From: Rhodococcus sp040643435
GTDB lineage: Bacteria > Actinomycetota > Actinomycetes > Mycobacteriales > Mycobacteriaceae
Assembly (NCBI RefSeq): GCF_040643435.1
Contig: NZ_JBEYUH010000005.1
Coordinates: 62,001-126,000 of the forward strand
Reading direction: 5' to 3'
Length of the DNA stretch: 64,000 nucleotides
A program made the position numbers and the translations under genes. The stretch's first letter is position 1, and the number at the start of each line of letters is the position of its first letter. This document shows positions 7,637-15,532 of this stretch, one piece after another. Below the pieces are notes generated by a model. It ran no database searches, was not told where the DNA came from, and saw nothing but the letters and a program-made list of their open reading frames with translations.

Positions 7637-8533
7637 GTGACAGACCCGAACATCCTGACCAATGCTTCGCTCCACGCTGGGGGTTTCTCCGAGACCGACA
7701 TCCGCAATGCCGTTCGCGCAGGTTCGCTCGTGCGGATTGCACGCGGTTGTTATTTGCACGGGCGTGACGTCGGCACCATCGGACCGGTCGGCGTTCATCG
7801 CGTGCGCGCACGATACGTCGGAGCGACGCTCGGGCCCGGTGAGGCTCTCAGCCATGCGTCGGCGGCGGCTCTGCACGGTTTCGAACTGTGGAACGTGTCG
7901 CTCGACCACGTCCACATATCCCGGCCGAGCACCCGACGCGGTCGGGTCACCTCGCAGATCCACGTGCACCCCACCGAACTCGCCGGGGAGGTGGTGACGC
8001 TCGACGGAGTGCCCGTGACGTCGATCGCACGCACCGTCACCGACCTTGCCCGCACGCTTGCCCGCAGTGAAGCGGTGGTCGCCGGCGACTCCGCTCTTCG
8101 CCTGTATCCCGAAGTGCGTGATTGCCTTGCGGAGGCGCTGGCATGTGCCGGAGCTCGACATGGCATCGCTCGTGCGCGTTCCGTGGTGCCTTTCCTGGAC
8201 GGGCGCAGTGAGAGCGTCGGGGAATCGTTGTCGCGGCTGCGCATCGCGGAAGCCGGACTACCACGTCCGATCCTCCAACATGAGATCCGGACTCTCGACG
8301 GCCGGCGCTATCGCGTCGACTTCTTCTGGGAGAACGGTGTGATCGGCGAGTTCGACGGCCGGATCAAGTACAGCGACCCGCGCGACCTGTTCGACGAGAA
8401 GCTCCGGCAGGACGCCATTCGCGATGCAGGTTTCGAGGTGGTTCGGTGGACCTGGGCCGAGCTCGAGCACTTCGACGCCGTCGCCGACCGACTACGGCAG
8501 GCTGCGCGTCGTATCGCAAGGCTGACGCGCTGA
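7637..8533 (+). CDS. AbiEi-antitoxin-like / DUF559-like protein
   Basis: A 298-residue protein with two parts. The N-terminal roughly 60 residues (GFSETDIRNAVRAGSLVRIARGCY) look like the winged-helix region of AbiEi-type antitoxins. The C-terminal part, with RRYRVDFFWENGVIGEFDG and a VVRWTW segment, has the D...E-x-D pattern of very-short-patch-repair/DUF559-like nuclease folds. Such proteins are common and usually solitary in actinobacteria, and no AbiEii toxin is adjacent here. It starts with GTG. A role in DNA recognition or cleavage is inference; a true toxin-antitoxin function is not supported by the context. Confidence 0.75.
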   Translation: MTDPNILTNASLHAGGFSETDIRNAVRAGSLVRIARGCYLHGRDVGTIGPVGVHRVRARYVGATLGPGEALSHASAAALHGFELWNVSLDHVHISRPSTRRGRVTSQIHVHPTELAGEVVTLDGVPVTSIARTVTDLARTLARSEAVVAGDSALRLYPEVRDCLAEALACAGARHGIARARSVVPFLDGRSESVGESLSRLRIAEAGLPRPILQHEIRTLDGRRYRVDFFWENGVIGEFDGRIKYSDPRDLFDEKLRQDAIRDAGFEVVRWTWAELEHFDAVADRLRQAARRIARLTR

Positions 8534-8575
8534 ACCGGGGCTCGCCACCGCTCCAGCGGTAGCGAGCCCCGGTTC
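8532..8575. terminator. Strong bidirectional terminator hairpin
   Basis: Two 21-base arms (8532-8552 and 8555-8575) pair with a single mismatch around a two-base loop. It lies between convergent genes and overlaps the stop codon of the AbiEi-like gene. Confidence 0.85.
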
Positions 8576-8585
8576 GGAAGGTGAA

Positions 8586-10070
8586 CTACACCGCGACCGG
8601 CTGCTTCTCGAGGACCGGCACAGTGACCGGCGCCTGCACCGGCGTCGGCGTGGGACGCCGCACCAGCGCGACGATCACGTATGCCGCGAGCGAGACCAGG
8701 AATCCGATGAAGGTGCTCCAGCCGTCGACGGACGAGGTCACCATCGAGTTGGGGATATACAGCAGAGTGTTGTCGACACCGTAGATCGTCGGGGTGAGGA
8801 CGAAGAAGCCGGCACGGACCGTGATGCCGGCGATCGCGGCAGCCGCTACGGCGCGACCGTCACCGCGCGACCAGAACAGTCCGAGGATGAACGGCACGAC
8901 CAGCGAGGCAAGCAGCAGGTCGAAGGTGAGGGTGAGCAGGATGCCGGTCTGCGGAACACGCAGGGCGACGATCGCTCCGAAGGCCGCCATGGGCAGCATG
9001 AGCAGGCGTGTGGCCTTCATGACGTCCGACGACATCGCGGCGTTCTCGCCGCCGACACGGAAGACGTTGCGCACCAGCACCGTCGCGGTGGAGAGCAGCA
9101 CACCGCTGATGGTGGTCAGCGAGGCCGTCACCAGACCCGAGAGCACCAGGATCGACAGCCATTCCGGGGTGTACTGGCCGAGCAGGACGTAGAGGATCGG
9201 CCCGTCGGCGGCACTGTCACCGACGATCGACACCGCCGCAAGAGCGACGAAGGACAGCGGCACGCAGAGCAGGAGAATGCCGGTCGCGGCCGAGAAGCAG
9301 GCGCGCTGGGCTGCGTGCGGCGACTTGGCGGAGAACACGCGCTGCATCAGGTCGATCGCGACGAGGTTACCGAGTCCGAGAGCGACGATCGTCGCCCAGT
9401 TGATCGCAGCCCCCTGCGCCGGATCGGTGAGCTGCCCGAGATCACCGATGCCGAGGCCGTCGCCGTGCGTGAAGCCCGGACCGAAGGCAACCCATGCGAG
9501 CAACGAGACGATGCCCACGGCCATGACCGCGAACTGCACCACGCCGGTGTAGACGCTGGCGAACATGCCACCGGCCATCGTGTAGGCAAGGACGAACGGG
9601 ATGATCACCAGCACGGCCACCGTGTAGTTCAGCCCGAGGAAGTACTGCAGGAGGTAACCGAGTGCAACGAGATTGCCGGCGAGGAGGATGCCGAAGCTGC
9701 CGACGGTGAGTACGGAGGCGGTGATCTCGGTGCCCCGGCCGAATCGGCGTGCGAAGAACTCGGGCAGGGTCACCACACCGGTCGCTCGCAGACGCTTCGC
9801 GAAGAACAGTCCGACGAGAAGAACACTCAGCGCGACCCCGAGCGGCATCGCTGCCCCCGCCCAGAAACCGAAACCGGCAGCAAGGTCGGCGGAACCGAGG
9901 GTGGCGTTGGAGTCGATGACCTGGGACATGAGCAGGACCGCGAGCACGGGGGCGCCCAGCGAGCGACCTGCGAGCAGGAAGTTCCCGGCCTGTCCGCGGA
10001 CCTTGCGGGTGGAATAGAAGCCGGCCCCGAGAAGTACGACGAGGCACACGGCGACACCGGTGATGATCAT
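8586..10070 (-). CDS. Sodium:solute symporter (SSS family)
   Basis: A 494-residue integral membrane protein with about 13 hydrophobic segments and SSS-family signatures: an N-terminal YSTRKVRGQAGNFLLAGRSLG loop typical of the family, a TLPEFFARRFG segment after TM3, and AYTMAGGMFASVYTGVVQF near residue 165, which resembles the sodium-binding region of pantothenate, urea and proline symporters. It probably imports the substrate of the operon. It is the last gene of the six-gene unit starting at 15357, 21 bases after the oxygenase. The operon partners point to a nitrogen-rich small molecule, but the solute cannot be read from the sequence. Confidence 0.88.
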   Translation of the reverse strand: MIITGVAVCLVVLLGAGFYSTRKVRGQAGNFLLAGRSLGAPVLAVLLMSQVIDSNATLGSADLAAGFGFWAGAAMPLGVALSVLLVGLFFAKRLRATGVVTLPEFFARRFGRGTEITASVLTVGSFGILLAGNLVALGYLLQYFLGLNYTVAVLVIIPFVLAYTMAGGMFASVYTGVVQFAVMAVGIVSLLAWVAFGPGFTHGDGLGIGDLGQLTDPAQGAAINWATIVALGLGNLVAIDLMQRVFSAKSPHAAQRACFSAATGILLLCVPLSFVALAAVSIVGDSAADGPILYVLLGQYTPEWLSILVLSGLVTASLTTISGVLLSTATVLVRNVFRVGGENAAMSSDVMKATRLLMLPMAAFGAIVALRVPQTGILLTLTFDLLLASLVVPFILGLFWSRGDGRAVAAAAIAGITVRAGFFVLTPTIYGVDNTLLYIPNSMVTSSVDGWSTFIGFLVSLAAYVIVALVRRPTPTPVQAPVTVPVLEKQPVAV

Positions 10071-10091
10071 GGCAACTCCGTATGGAGAGGG

Positions 10092-11123
10092 TCAGACGGC
10101 AGGAGCGCTGCGTTGGGCTTCGCGTCCGAGCGAGTAGAGGGGGCGTGCGTTGTCGGGAAGCGTGATCTCGCCTGCGGCGAGACGGTTGCGGAGGTAGGTG
10201 AAGCTCTGGGCGGTCTGCGCGAACAGATGCTCGCCGGCCGTCACTCCGCCGTATCGCGGTCCGTCGCCGTCGACGAACCTCTCCAGCGGCTCGACCCGGG
10301 TGTTGTAGTCGACGTTGAAGAACAGCGGGAACGAGTAACGCTCCTGAGCAACCTTACGCACCCGATGTGACGTCGCTGTAAACACACCGTTGGTCCAAAT
10401 CTCCAGCAGGTCACCAATATTCAGAATGAATGCATCGTCGCGGTAGGGGACGTCGATCCAGTCGCCGTCTGCATTGACCACTTCGAGCCCCGGCGCGGTC
10501 GGCAGGAGCAACGTGAACACCTCGTAGTCGGTGTGAGCGCCGATGCCGGGCCGGTCGGCGGCCTCCGGATCGTACGGATAGTGGATCATGCGCAGTTGGG
10601 CCGGAGGCGTGGTGACGTAACGATCGAACAGATCTGCGGGTTCACCGAGCGTTTCTGCGAAGGCTCGCAGAAGCACGCGCCCCAACCCGAATACGGCCTC
10701 GTAGTATGCGCCGACGGGCTTCTCGAAGTCCGGCAGGTCGGGCCACTGGTTGGGCCCGAGCAACGGATTGCCTGCGAGGTATTCGGGATGGTCGGCAGGA
10801 AGATCGATCGACAGGTCGAAGGCTTCCTTGTGATCCGGTGTGGCACCGGCGAATACTTCCTCACCTGCCGGTACGTAGCCCCGGTGATTCGAGGAGTTAC
10901 CTATGTAGACCGACATTTTGGCTTCTTCGGGTAACGCGAAGAATCGTTCGGCGGCAGCCTTCAGGCCGTCGGCGAGGGTGGAATCTATACCGTGCCCGAT
11001 GATCTGCGCGAAACCGACCTCACGTGCGGCCCGCCCCAGTTCTGCGACGACTACGCCCCGACGGTCCCCGTCTCCTGAAACCAGTGCGTGTACGTCGATG
11101 ACCGGGATACTCGTGAACGTCAT
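10092..11123 (-). CDS. 2-oxoglutarate/Fe(II)-type oxygenase (isopenicillin N synthase family)
   Basis: A 343-residue non-heme iron oxygenase. The N-terminal DIOX_N region has IPVIDV and VGFAQIIGHGI. The iron triad is His197 and Asp199 (GAHTDYEVFT) and His253 (TSHRVRKV), with an R-x-S co-substrate motif just after (QERYSFPLFF). The family hydroxylates or oxidises small molecules using 2-oxoglutarate, although some members are oxidases. The start at 11123 overlaps the preceding stop codon (ATGA), so it is translationally coupled; a longer in-frame start is unlikely. Within this operon it may oxidise an N-containing substrate before or after the DUF1989 steps (inference). Confidence 0.88.
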   Translation of the reverse strand: MTFTSIPVIDVHALVSGDGDRRGVVVAELGRAAREVGFAQIIGHGIDSTLADGLKAAAERFFALPEEAKMSVYIGNSSNHRGYVPAGEEVFAGATPDHKEAFDLSIDLPADHPEYLAGNPLLGPNQWPDLPDFEKPVGAYYEAVFGLGRVLLRAFAETLGEPADLFDRYVTTPPAQLRMIHYPYDPEAADRPGIGAHTDYEVFTLLLPTAPGLEVVNADGDWIDVPYRDDAFILNIGDLLEIWTNGVFTATSHRVRKVAQERYSFPLFFNVDYNTRVEPLERFVDGDGPRYGGVTAGEHLFAQTAQSFTYLRNRLAAGEITLPDNARPLYSLGREAQRSAPAV

Positions 11124-11887
11124 GATCTGCTCCTGAAAGTCGGGTCGACCGAACGCCACCGTCTCGTGACGGCCGTTCCGTCGAATGCCCTGTCACGCGT
11201 GTGGGTTTCGTCGCCGAAGCTCGGATCGAGGGCGTCTCCGACGCGGTACGGAAGGGTCGATGCGGTGATGCTCCACCGGCCGTCGTGCACCCGGCCGACC
11301 GCGATCTCACAATCCATCAGCGCCTGTGCGTCGGCAAGTGTTGCGGCACCACGTATCTGTTCGATCAGCGGCTCGGTCCCGATCACGCGGTCACGGCCAC
11401 GTGCGAACGCGAAGGTGTCTCCGACACGTACGAGCACCGCCGTCGCACCGGTGTCGACGTCTTCGAGCAGGTACTCGTCGACGTGGGGTGAGACTTCGGC
11501 GATGTGCCAGTGTTCCGTGTAGTCCTCGAACACACCGTGTTCGACGAGCGTGCCGGCGTCGAGGATTGCCAGCCTGCCGGCATCGGGCGTCGGCCCGAGC
11601 GGATGCAGGGTGACCGCTCGTTCCCACTCGACGTATTCTCCCCGGTCGAGCAAGCGGCCGGCGAATCCGTCCTGGCCTGCGAGGGTCACGAGGTCGTCGA
11701 TACCCATCCGGGCAAGCGTCGGCGCCGCGACCGTCTGCAACTGTGCAGGCTGCCTCAGATCGCAGTACAACTGCTCGCCCTGCAACCAGGTGACCCGGGT
11801 GGTGGTGTCCGGCTCGACGCCCGGCCGCGCCAGCAGGGTCCGCTCGAACCGGGTTCCCACCGTGCGGATCCGTCCGGCGACCGTCAT
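11120..11887 (-). CDS. Conserved protein of unknown function in the urea-carboxylase-like operon
   Basis: A 255-residue cytosolic protein that I cannot assign. It has no transmembrane segment or signal peptide. Visible patches are a VTWLQGEQLYCDLRQP motif near residue 32, an ERAVTLHPLGP segment near 90, a DYTEHWHIAEVSP segment near 125 and a LLVRV-like strand after it. The alternation of strands with conserved Trp/Tyr/His suggests a beta-barrel, perhaps lipocalin-like, but this is a guess. Its start overlaps the upstream stop by ATGA and its stop overlaps the oxygenase start in the same way, so it is locked into the operon and is probably needed in equal amounts. A longer open frame extending to 12472 overlaps the upstream gene and is not real. 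Confidence 0.75.
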   Translation of the reverse strand: MTVAGRIRTVGTRFERTLLARPGVEPDTTTRVTWLQGEQLYCDLRQPAQLQTVAAPTLARMGIDDLVTLAGQDGFAGRLLDRGEYVEWERAVTLHPLGPTPDAGRLAILDAGTLVEHGVFEDYTEHWHIAEVSPHVDEYLLEDVDTGATAVLVRVGDTFAFARGRDRVIGTEPLIEQIRGAATLADAQALMDCEIAVGRVHDGRWSITASTLPYRVGDALDPSFGDETHTRDRAFDGTAVTRRWRSVDPTFRSRS

Positions 11888-13854
11888 GCGCCGCTCGCTT
11901 TCCAACGTGCCCGCTCCTGTCCGAAGGCCACGGATTGCATCGCCTGGAAGTCGGCGATCGATGCCGCGTTGTCGGCAAGGAAGCGACGGTGGTCGGCCAG
12001 CGAGAAGGTGCCGTCGGTGATCTCGACTCCCCCACCTCGCCCGGCCGCGAGGTCGGCACGCAGGTCGAGAAGTTCGTCGGGCTCGACGGGATACCAGGAG
12101 ATGCGGTCGAAGAACCGGAGCAGCCAGGGAGTTCCGTCCTCGAAGGGGCCGGCGGACTGCGGGTGCCGGTGGTTCCACACCTGCGTGGTGCGGCCGACGA
12201 ATTGGTAGCCGCCGGGGCCTTCCATCCCGTAGATGCACAGGTACGCACCGCCGATGCCGACGGCGTTCTCGGGCGTCCACGTCCGGGCGGGGTTGTACTT
12301 GGTGGTGACCAGTCGGTGCCGCGGATCGAGGGGTGTCGCGACCGGCGCGCCGAGGTAGACGTCGCCGAGGCCGAGCACCATGTAGTCGGCGGCGAAGACG
12401 GTGTCGAACACGTCGGCGACGGTGTCGAGGCCGTTCATGCGGCGGATGAACTCGATGTTCCACGGGCACCACGGGGCGTCGGCGCGTACGCCGTGCATGT
12501 AGCGCTGAATGGCCTCGCGGGTCGCGGGGTCGTCCCAGGACAGCGGCAATCGCACCTGCCGACTGGGTACCTCGAGTTCGTCGCTGTCGCCGATCGTGTC
12601 CTCGACCTCTGCGAGCAGACCGAGCAGGGCACGCACCGGCAGGATGTCCGGATCCACCTTGATCTGCAGGGATCGTATGCCCGGAGTCAGTTCGAGCAGA
12701 CCCGCGGGGCGATCCGCCTCGAGGCGCTGGTGCAGCGCGTGCACACGGGCCCGCAGTGACAGGTCGAGCGTCATGTCCCCGTACTCGACGAGCACGTTGT
12801 CGTCACCGCTGCGCCGGTAGGTGACGGCGGTGTGCCCGTCGCGGCGAGCGAGGACTCCGTCGTCGCCGTCGCCGCCGGCCGAGGCGACGAGCGAGAGCCC
12901 GGCACGACGGCCGACACCGAGTTCACGACGGGAGGCGCTGCGCTGCGACCGGACCGGCACGAATCGAACGGTGTTGCCGGGTGCGAGCTGACCGAGTTTC
13001 CAGCGGTCGGCGCTCACGACGGTCACCGGGCACACGAAGCCGCCCAGGCTGGGGCCGTCGGGCCCGAGCAGGATCGGGGTGTCGCCGGTGAAGTCGAGCG
13101 CCCCGACCGAGTACGCGTTGTCATGGATGTTCGACGGATGAAGACCCGCTTCCCCACCGTCCGTCCGCGCCCATTCGGGCTTGGGTCCGATCAGCCGGAC
13201 GCCGGTGCGGTCGGAGTTGAAGTGCACCTCGTAGTCGGTGGCGTAGAGAGTGTCGATGTCACTGCGGGTGAAGAACTCGGGGGCACCGTGCGGGCCTTCG
13301 GTCACCGCGATCTCCCATCGCGTCACGAGCGCCGGTACGTGCTCGGACGGGACGGGTGCGCTTTCTCCCCGGATATCCTCACCCACGACGAGGAAATCAC
13401 CTTCGCGCAACGTGCGACCTTCGTGACCGCCGAACGTTCCGAGGGTGAAGGTGGATGCGCTGCCGAGGAACTCGGGGACATCGAGCCCGCCCCGGACCAG
13501 AATGTAGACACGCAGACCGGGACCGGAGACGACGCCGACGTCGAGCAGGCCACCGGCCGGGACGGTGACGGGCCGCCACTGCGGAACGACACGTCCGTCG
13601 ACGCGCACGGTGACGGGTGCGCCCGTCACGCACACCTCGGTCTCCTCCGTGAACCGCAGAGCCGGACCGGCCATCGTGGTTTCGAGGCCCGGAGCGCCCT
13701 CGTCGTTGCCGAGTGCGACATTGCCGAGACGGAAGGACAGGTCGTCCATCGGCCCGGAAGGCGGCACACCGATCTGCCAGTATCCGGTGCGACCTGGGTA
13801 ATCCTGGATGGTGGTGAGCATCCCCGGACGTTCGACGCCGATCTTGACGGTCAT
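11884..13854 (-). CDS. Urea-carboxylase-like AHS2-AHS1 fusion protein without biotin carboxylase or BCCP
   Basis: A 656-residue protein corresponding to the middle third of urea carboxylase. Residues 1-310 form the KipA/AHS2-like domain, opening at once with VERPGMLTTIQDYPGRTGYW and containing LGPDGPSLGGFVCP. Residues 343-600 form the KipI/AHS1-like domain and end in the GPGGYQFVGRT motif near residue 546. Full urea carboxylases are about 1,200 residues with an ATP-grasp biotin carboxylase in front and a biotinyl domain behind; both are absent, and no biotin site (MKM) is present. The domain order AHS2-AHS1 is that of urea carboxylase, not of separate PxpB/PxpC. Neighbours on both sides overlap or nearly abut. 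It may act as an amide-forming or hydrolysing ATP-independent enzyme or use an unlinked carboxylase (inference). Confidence 0.85.
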   Translation of the reverse strand: MTVKIGVERPGMLTTIQDYPGRTGYWQIGVPPSGPMDDLSFRLGNVALGNDEGAPGLETTMAGPALRFTEETEVCVTGAPVTVRVDGRVVPQWRPVTVPAGGLLDVGVVSGPGLRVYILVRGGLDVPEFLGSASTFTLGTFGGHEGRTLREGDFLVVGEDIRGESAPVPSEHVPALVTRWEIAVTEGPHGAPEFFTRSDIDTLYATDYEVHFNSDRTGVRLIGPKPEWARTDGGEAGLHPSNIHDNAYSVGALDFTGDTPILLGPDGPSLGGFVCPVTVVSADRWKLGQLAPGNTVRFVPVRSQRSASRRELGVGRRAGLSLVASAGGDGDDGVLARRDGHTAVTYRRSGDDNVLVEYGDMTLDLSLRARVHALHQRLEADRPAGLLELTPGIRSLQIKVDPDILPVRALLGLLAEVEDTIGDSDELEVPSRQVRLPLSWDDPATREAIQRYMHGVRADAPWCPWNIEFIRRMNGLDTVADVFDTVFAADYMVLGLGDVYLGAPVATPLDPRHRLVTTKYNPARTWTPENAVGIGGAYLCIYGMEGPGGYQFVGRTTQVWNHRHPQSAGPFEDGTPWLLRFFDRISWYPVEPDELLDLRADLAAGRGGGVEITDGTFSLADHRRFLADNAASIADFQAMQSVAFGQERARWKASGA

Positions 13855-13861
13855 GGCTTCC

Positions 13862-14512
13862 TCACTCCCCGCGGGTGACGATCATCCGCACAGGCGTGGG
13901 ATCGAAACCGTTGCACGGGTTGTTGATCTGGGGACAATTCGAGACGAGGACGAGCACGTCGCGTTCTGCGCGGATCGCGAGTCGCTTTCCGGGCGCGGAC
14001 AGTCCGTCGACGATACCGAGGGTGCCGTCCGCTTCCACCGGCACATTCATGAAGAAGTTGATGTTGGAGACGAGATCTCGTTTGCCGAGTCCCCATTTCG
14101 CACCCTCGATGAGGAAGTTCTCGACACACGCGTGCTGGTGCTTGGTGTGGTGCCCGTAGCGGAGGGTGTTCGATTCCTGTGAGCAGGCACCTCCGACAGT
14201 GTCGTGGTTGCCAACCTCGTCGGCGACGAGCGTCATCAGGGGCGCACCGTCGGCGTCGCGCAGGACCGAACCGGTGGTGAGGAACAGATTCCGTTGGGCC
14301 GCAACGGTAGTGGCGGCACTGTATCGGCGGGTGCGGTCGTGTGCATCGTAGATGAGGGTGTCGACCGCCTGGTTGCCGTGCAGGTCGACGATCGTGAGGA
14401 CGTCACCGGCGGCGACGACAGCCGACCACGGGCCTCGGAGTCCGACGATCTCGTCGAGGACGACCCGGCCGGGAACGAGGGCGAGTTCTGCGGTGTCTGC
14501 GGTGAGAGTCAT
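13862..14512 (-). CDS. Urea-carboxylase-associated protein 2 (DUF1989)
   Basis: A 216-residue DUF1989 protein. Typical family blocks are visible: DLHGNQAVDTLIYDAHD (about residue 44), RYSAATTVAAQRNLFL (about 63), the GGACSQESNTLRYG segment near 125 with a conserved Cys, an HACVENF segment near 145 and the NINFFMNVPV block near 170. DUF1989 pairs have been described as the subunits of carboxyguanidine deiminase in bacteria that use guanidine through a urea-carboxylase homologue; whether this pair uses that substrate is unknown. It begins with an ATGA overlap with the preceding DUF1989 gene and ends seven bases before the AHS2-AHS1 gene. Confidence 0.88.
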   Translation of the reverse strand: MTLTADTAELALVPGRVVLDEIVGLRGPWSAVVAAGDVLTIVDLHGNQAVDTLIYDAHDRTRRYSAATTVAAQRNLFLTTGSVLRDADGAPLMTLVADEVGNHDTVGGACSQESNTLRYGHHTKHQHACVENFLIEGAKWGLGKRDLVSNINFFMNVPVEADGTLGIVDGLSAPGKRLAIRAERDVLVLVSNCPQINNPCNGFDPTPVRMIVTRGE

Positions 14513-15357
14513 CGGCGGGTCTCCGTTTCGGACGTTGCTGCGGCCCAGGCGTCATCGGTGTTCAGTACGGCGCGCTGGTACTCGGGATCGGTGTTCGGCA
14601 GCGAGTTCAGCTCGCCGGGTGCTCGCCATGCGAGGACTTCGAGGCTGCCCGTGGTGAACTCGGGATTCGGGTCGAGAGGGTGTGCGGTGTTGGCGATCAG
14701 TGCGATGACCGGCAGATGGATCAACAGGTCGACCACCGTGCCGGGTCCGGCATTGCCGGTACTGACGAGACTTCCGTCGTCCGCCACCTGCACACCGTGG
14801 AAGAAGGACAGGGAGGGCGGCAGGTCGCGGGGCTGCAGGTCGTGCTTGGCGGCGGCGACGGTGAAGAGTTCACGTCCGGCGGGCGATGCCGAATGAAGCT
14901 CGCCTGCACCGTATTTCTCGGTGTTTCCGGCGAGGTGCGTGGTGCCGCACAGCGCGTCGTGCCGGCCCGACGTGTCGGCGACGATCGTTGCGAGGACCCG
15001 GCCCTGGTCGGACAGCAAGGGATGCCCGAGACCGAGATAGGCCTGCCACGGCACCTTCACGGTGTCGGCGACGTTGAGTCGCTCGTGCGGCGCGTCGGCA
15101 CGGAACAGCAGTAGGTGGGCGCAGGCGGCGCCGTCGACATCCCGTAGACGCAGGCGGGTGCCGCGTGCGAGGACCTTGCTGGTGTAGCGGCCGCCCGGGA
15201 CGGTCTCGGCCCAGGTCATGGACGCCGCACGACCGCTCGGCGGGGCCGGCCACGACGACGCGGGAACGATCGGCATGGCGTCCGTGACGGTGCCTGCCTG
15301 CGCTCGGGCATGGGCGCGAGCAGCGTGCGTGGTGGCGGTCGCGATGGTCTCGGTCAT
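14509..15357 (-). CDS. Urea-carboxylase-associated protein 1 (DUF1989)
   Basis: A 282-residue DUF1989 protein, first gene of the operon. Family blocks include the VPGGRYTSKVLARGTRLRL stretch (about residue 70), DVDGAACAHLLLFRADAPHERLNVADT (about 95), the DALCGTTHLAGNTEKYG segment with a conserved Cys, and a SLSFFHGVQVADDG segment near 205. It probably forms a heteromer with the second DUF1989 protein, as in carboxyguanidine deiminase. The ATG at 15357 is chosen because the longer in-frame start at 15414 would place the 20-base palindrome inside the gene. The operator-like palindrome at 15382-15401 lies 25 bases upstream. Confidence 0.87.
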   Translation of the reverse strand: MTETIATATTHAARAHARAQAGTVTDAMPIVPASSWPAPPSGRAASMTWAETVPGGRYTSKVLARGTRLRLRDVDGAACAHLLLFRADAPHERLNVADTVKVPWQAYLGLGHPLLSDQGRVLATIVADTSGRHDALCGTTHLAGNTEKYGAGELHSASPAGRELFTVAAAKHDLQPRDLPPSLSFFHGVQVADDGSLVSTGNAGPGTVVDLLIHLPVIALIANTAHPLDPNPEFTTGSLEVLAWRAPGELNSLPNTDPEYQRAVLNTDDAWAAATSETETRR

Positions 15358-15381
15358 GGTGCTCCGATCGGCGGTCCGGGG

Positions 15382-15401
15382 AAACTGTCGATCGACAGTT
15401 T
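15382..15401. promoter_or_regulatory. Perfect 20-base palindrome, probable TetR operator
   Basis: AAACTGTCGA followed directly by TCGACAGTTT. The perfect repeat lies in the gap between the divergent DUF1989 operon and the TetR gene, 25 bases before the operon ATG. It is the natural target for the adjacent regulator. Confidence 0.7.
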
Positions 15402-15532
15402 TCCGTGCGCGCATCTTCGGCGAATGTCCACCACGTAACGAGTCGGTGACGCATGTTTCATCCGTGTGACGAAGTTTTCACTACTCGAACAGTGGCGTGC
15501 TGCAGGGCCTTTCGTCGTGTCACAGTGGGGAG

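Noticed and set aside
11120..12472. Extension of the unknown 255-residue protein to 450 residues
   Set aside because: The added part overlaps the AHS2-AHS1 gene and is Arg/Pro-rich; ATGA coupling at 11887 gives the natural start.
11884..13854. Calling the protein urea carboxylase or 5-oxoprolinase
   Set aside because: Biotin carboxylase and biotinyl domains are absent, and no PxpA homologue is nearby, so neither activity can be assigned.
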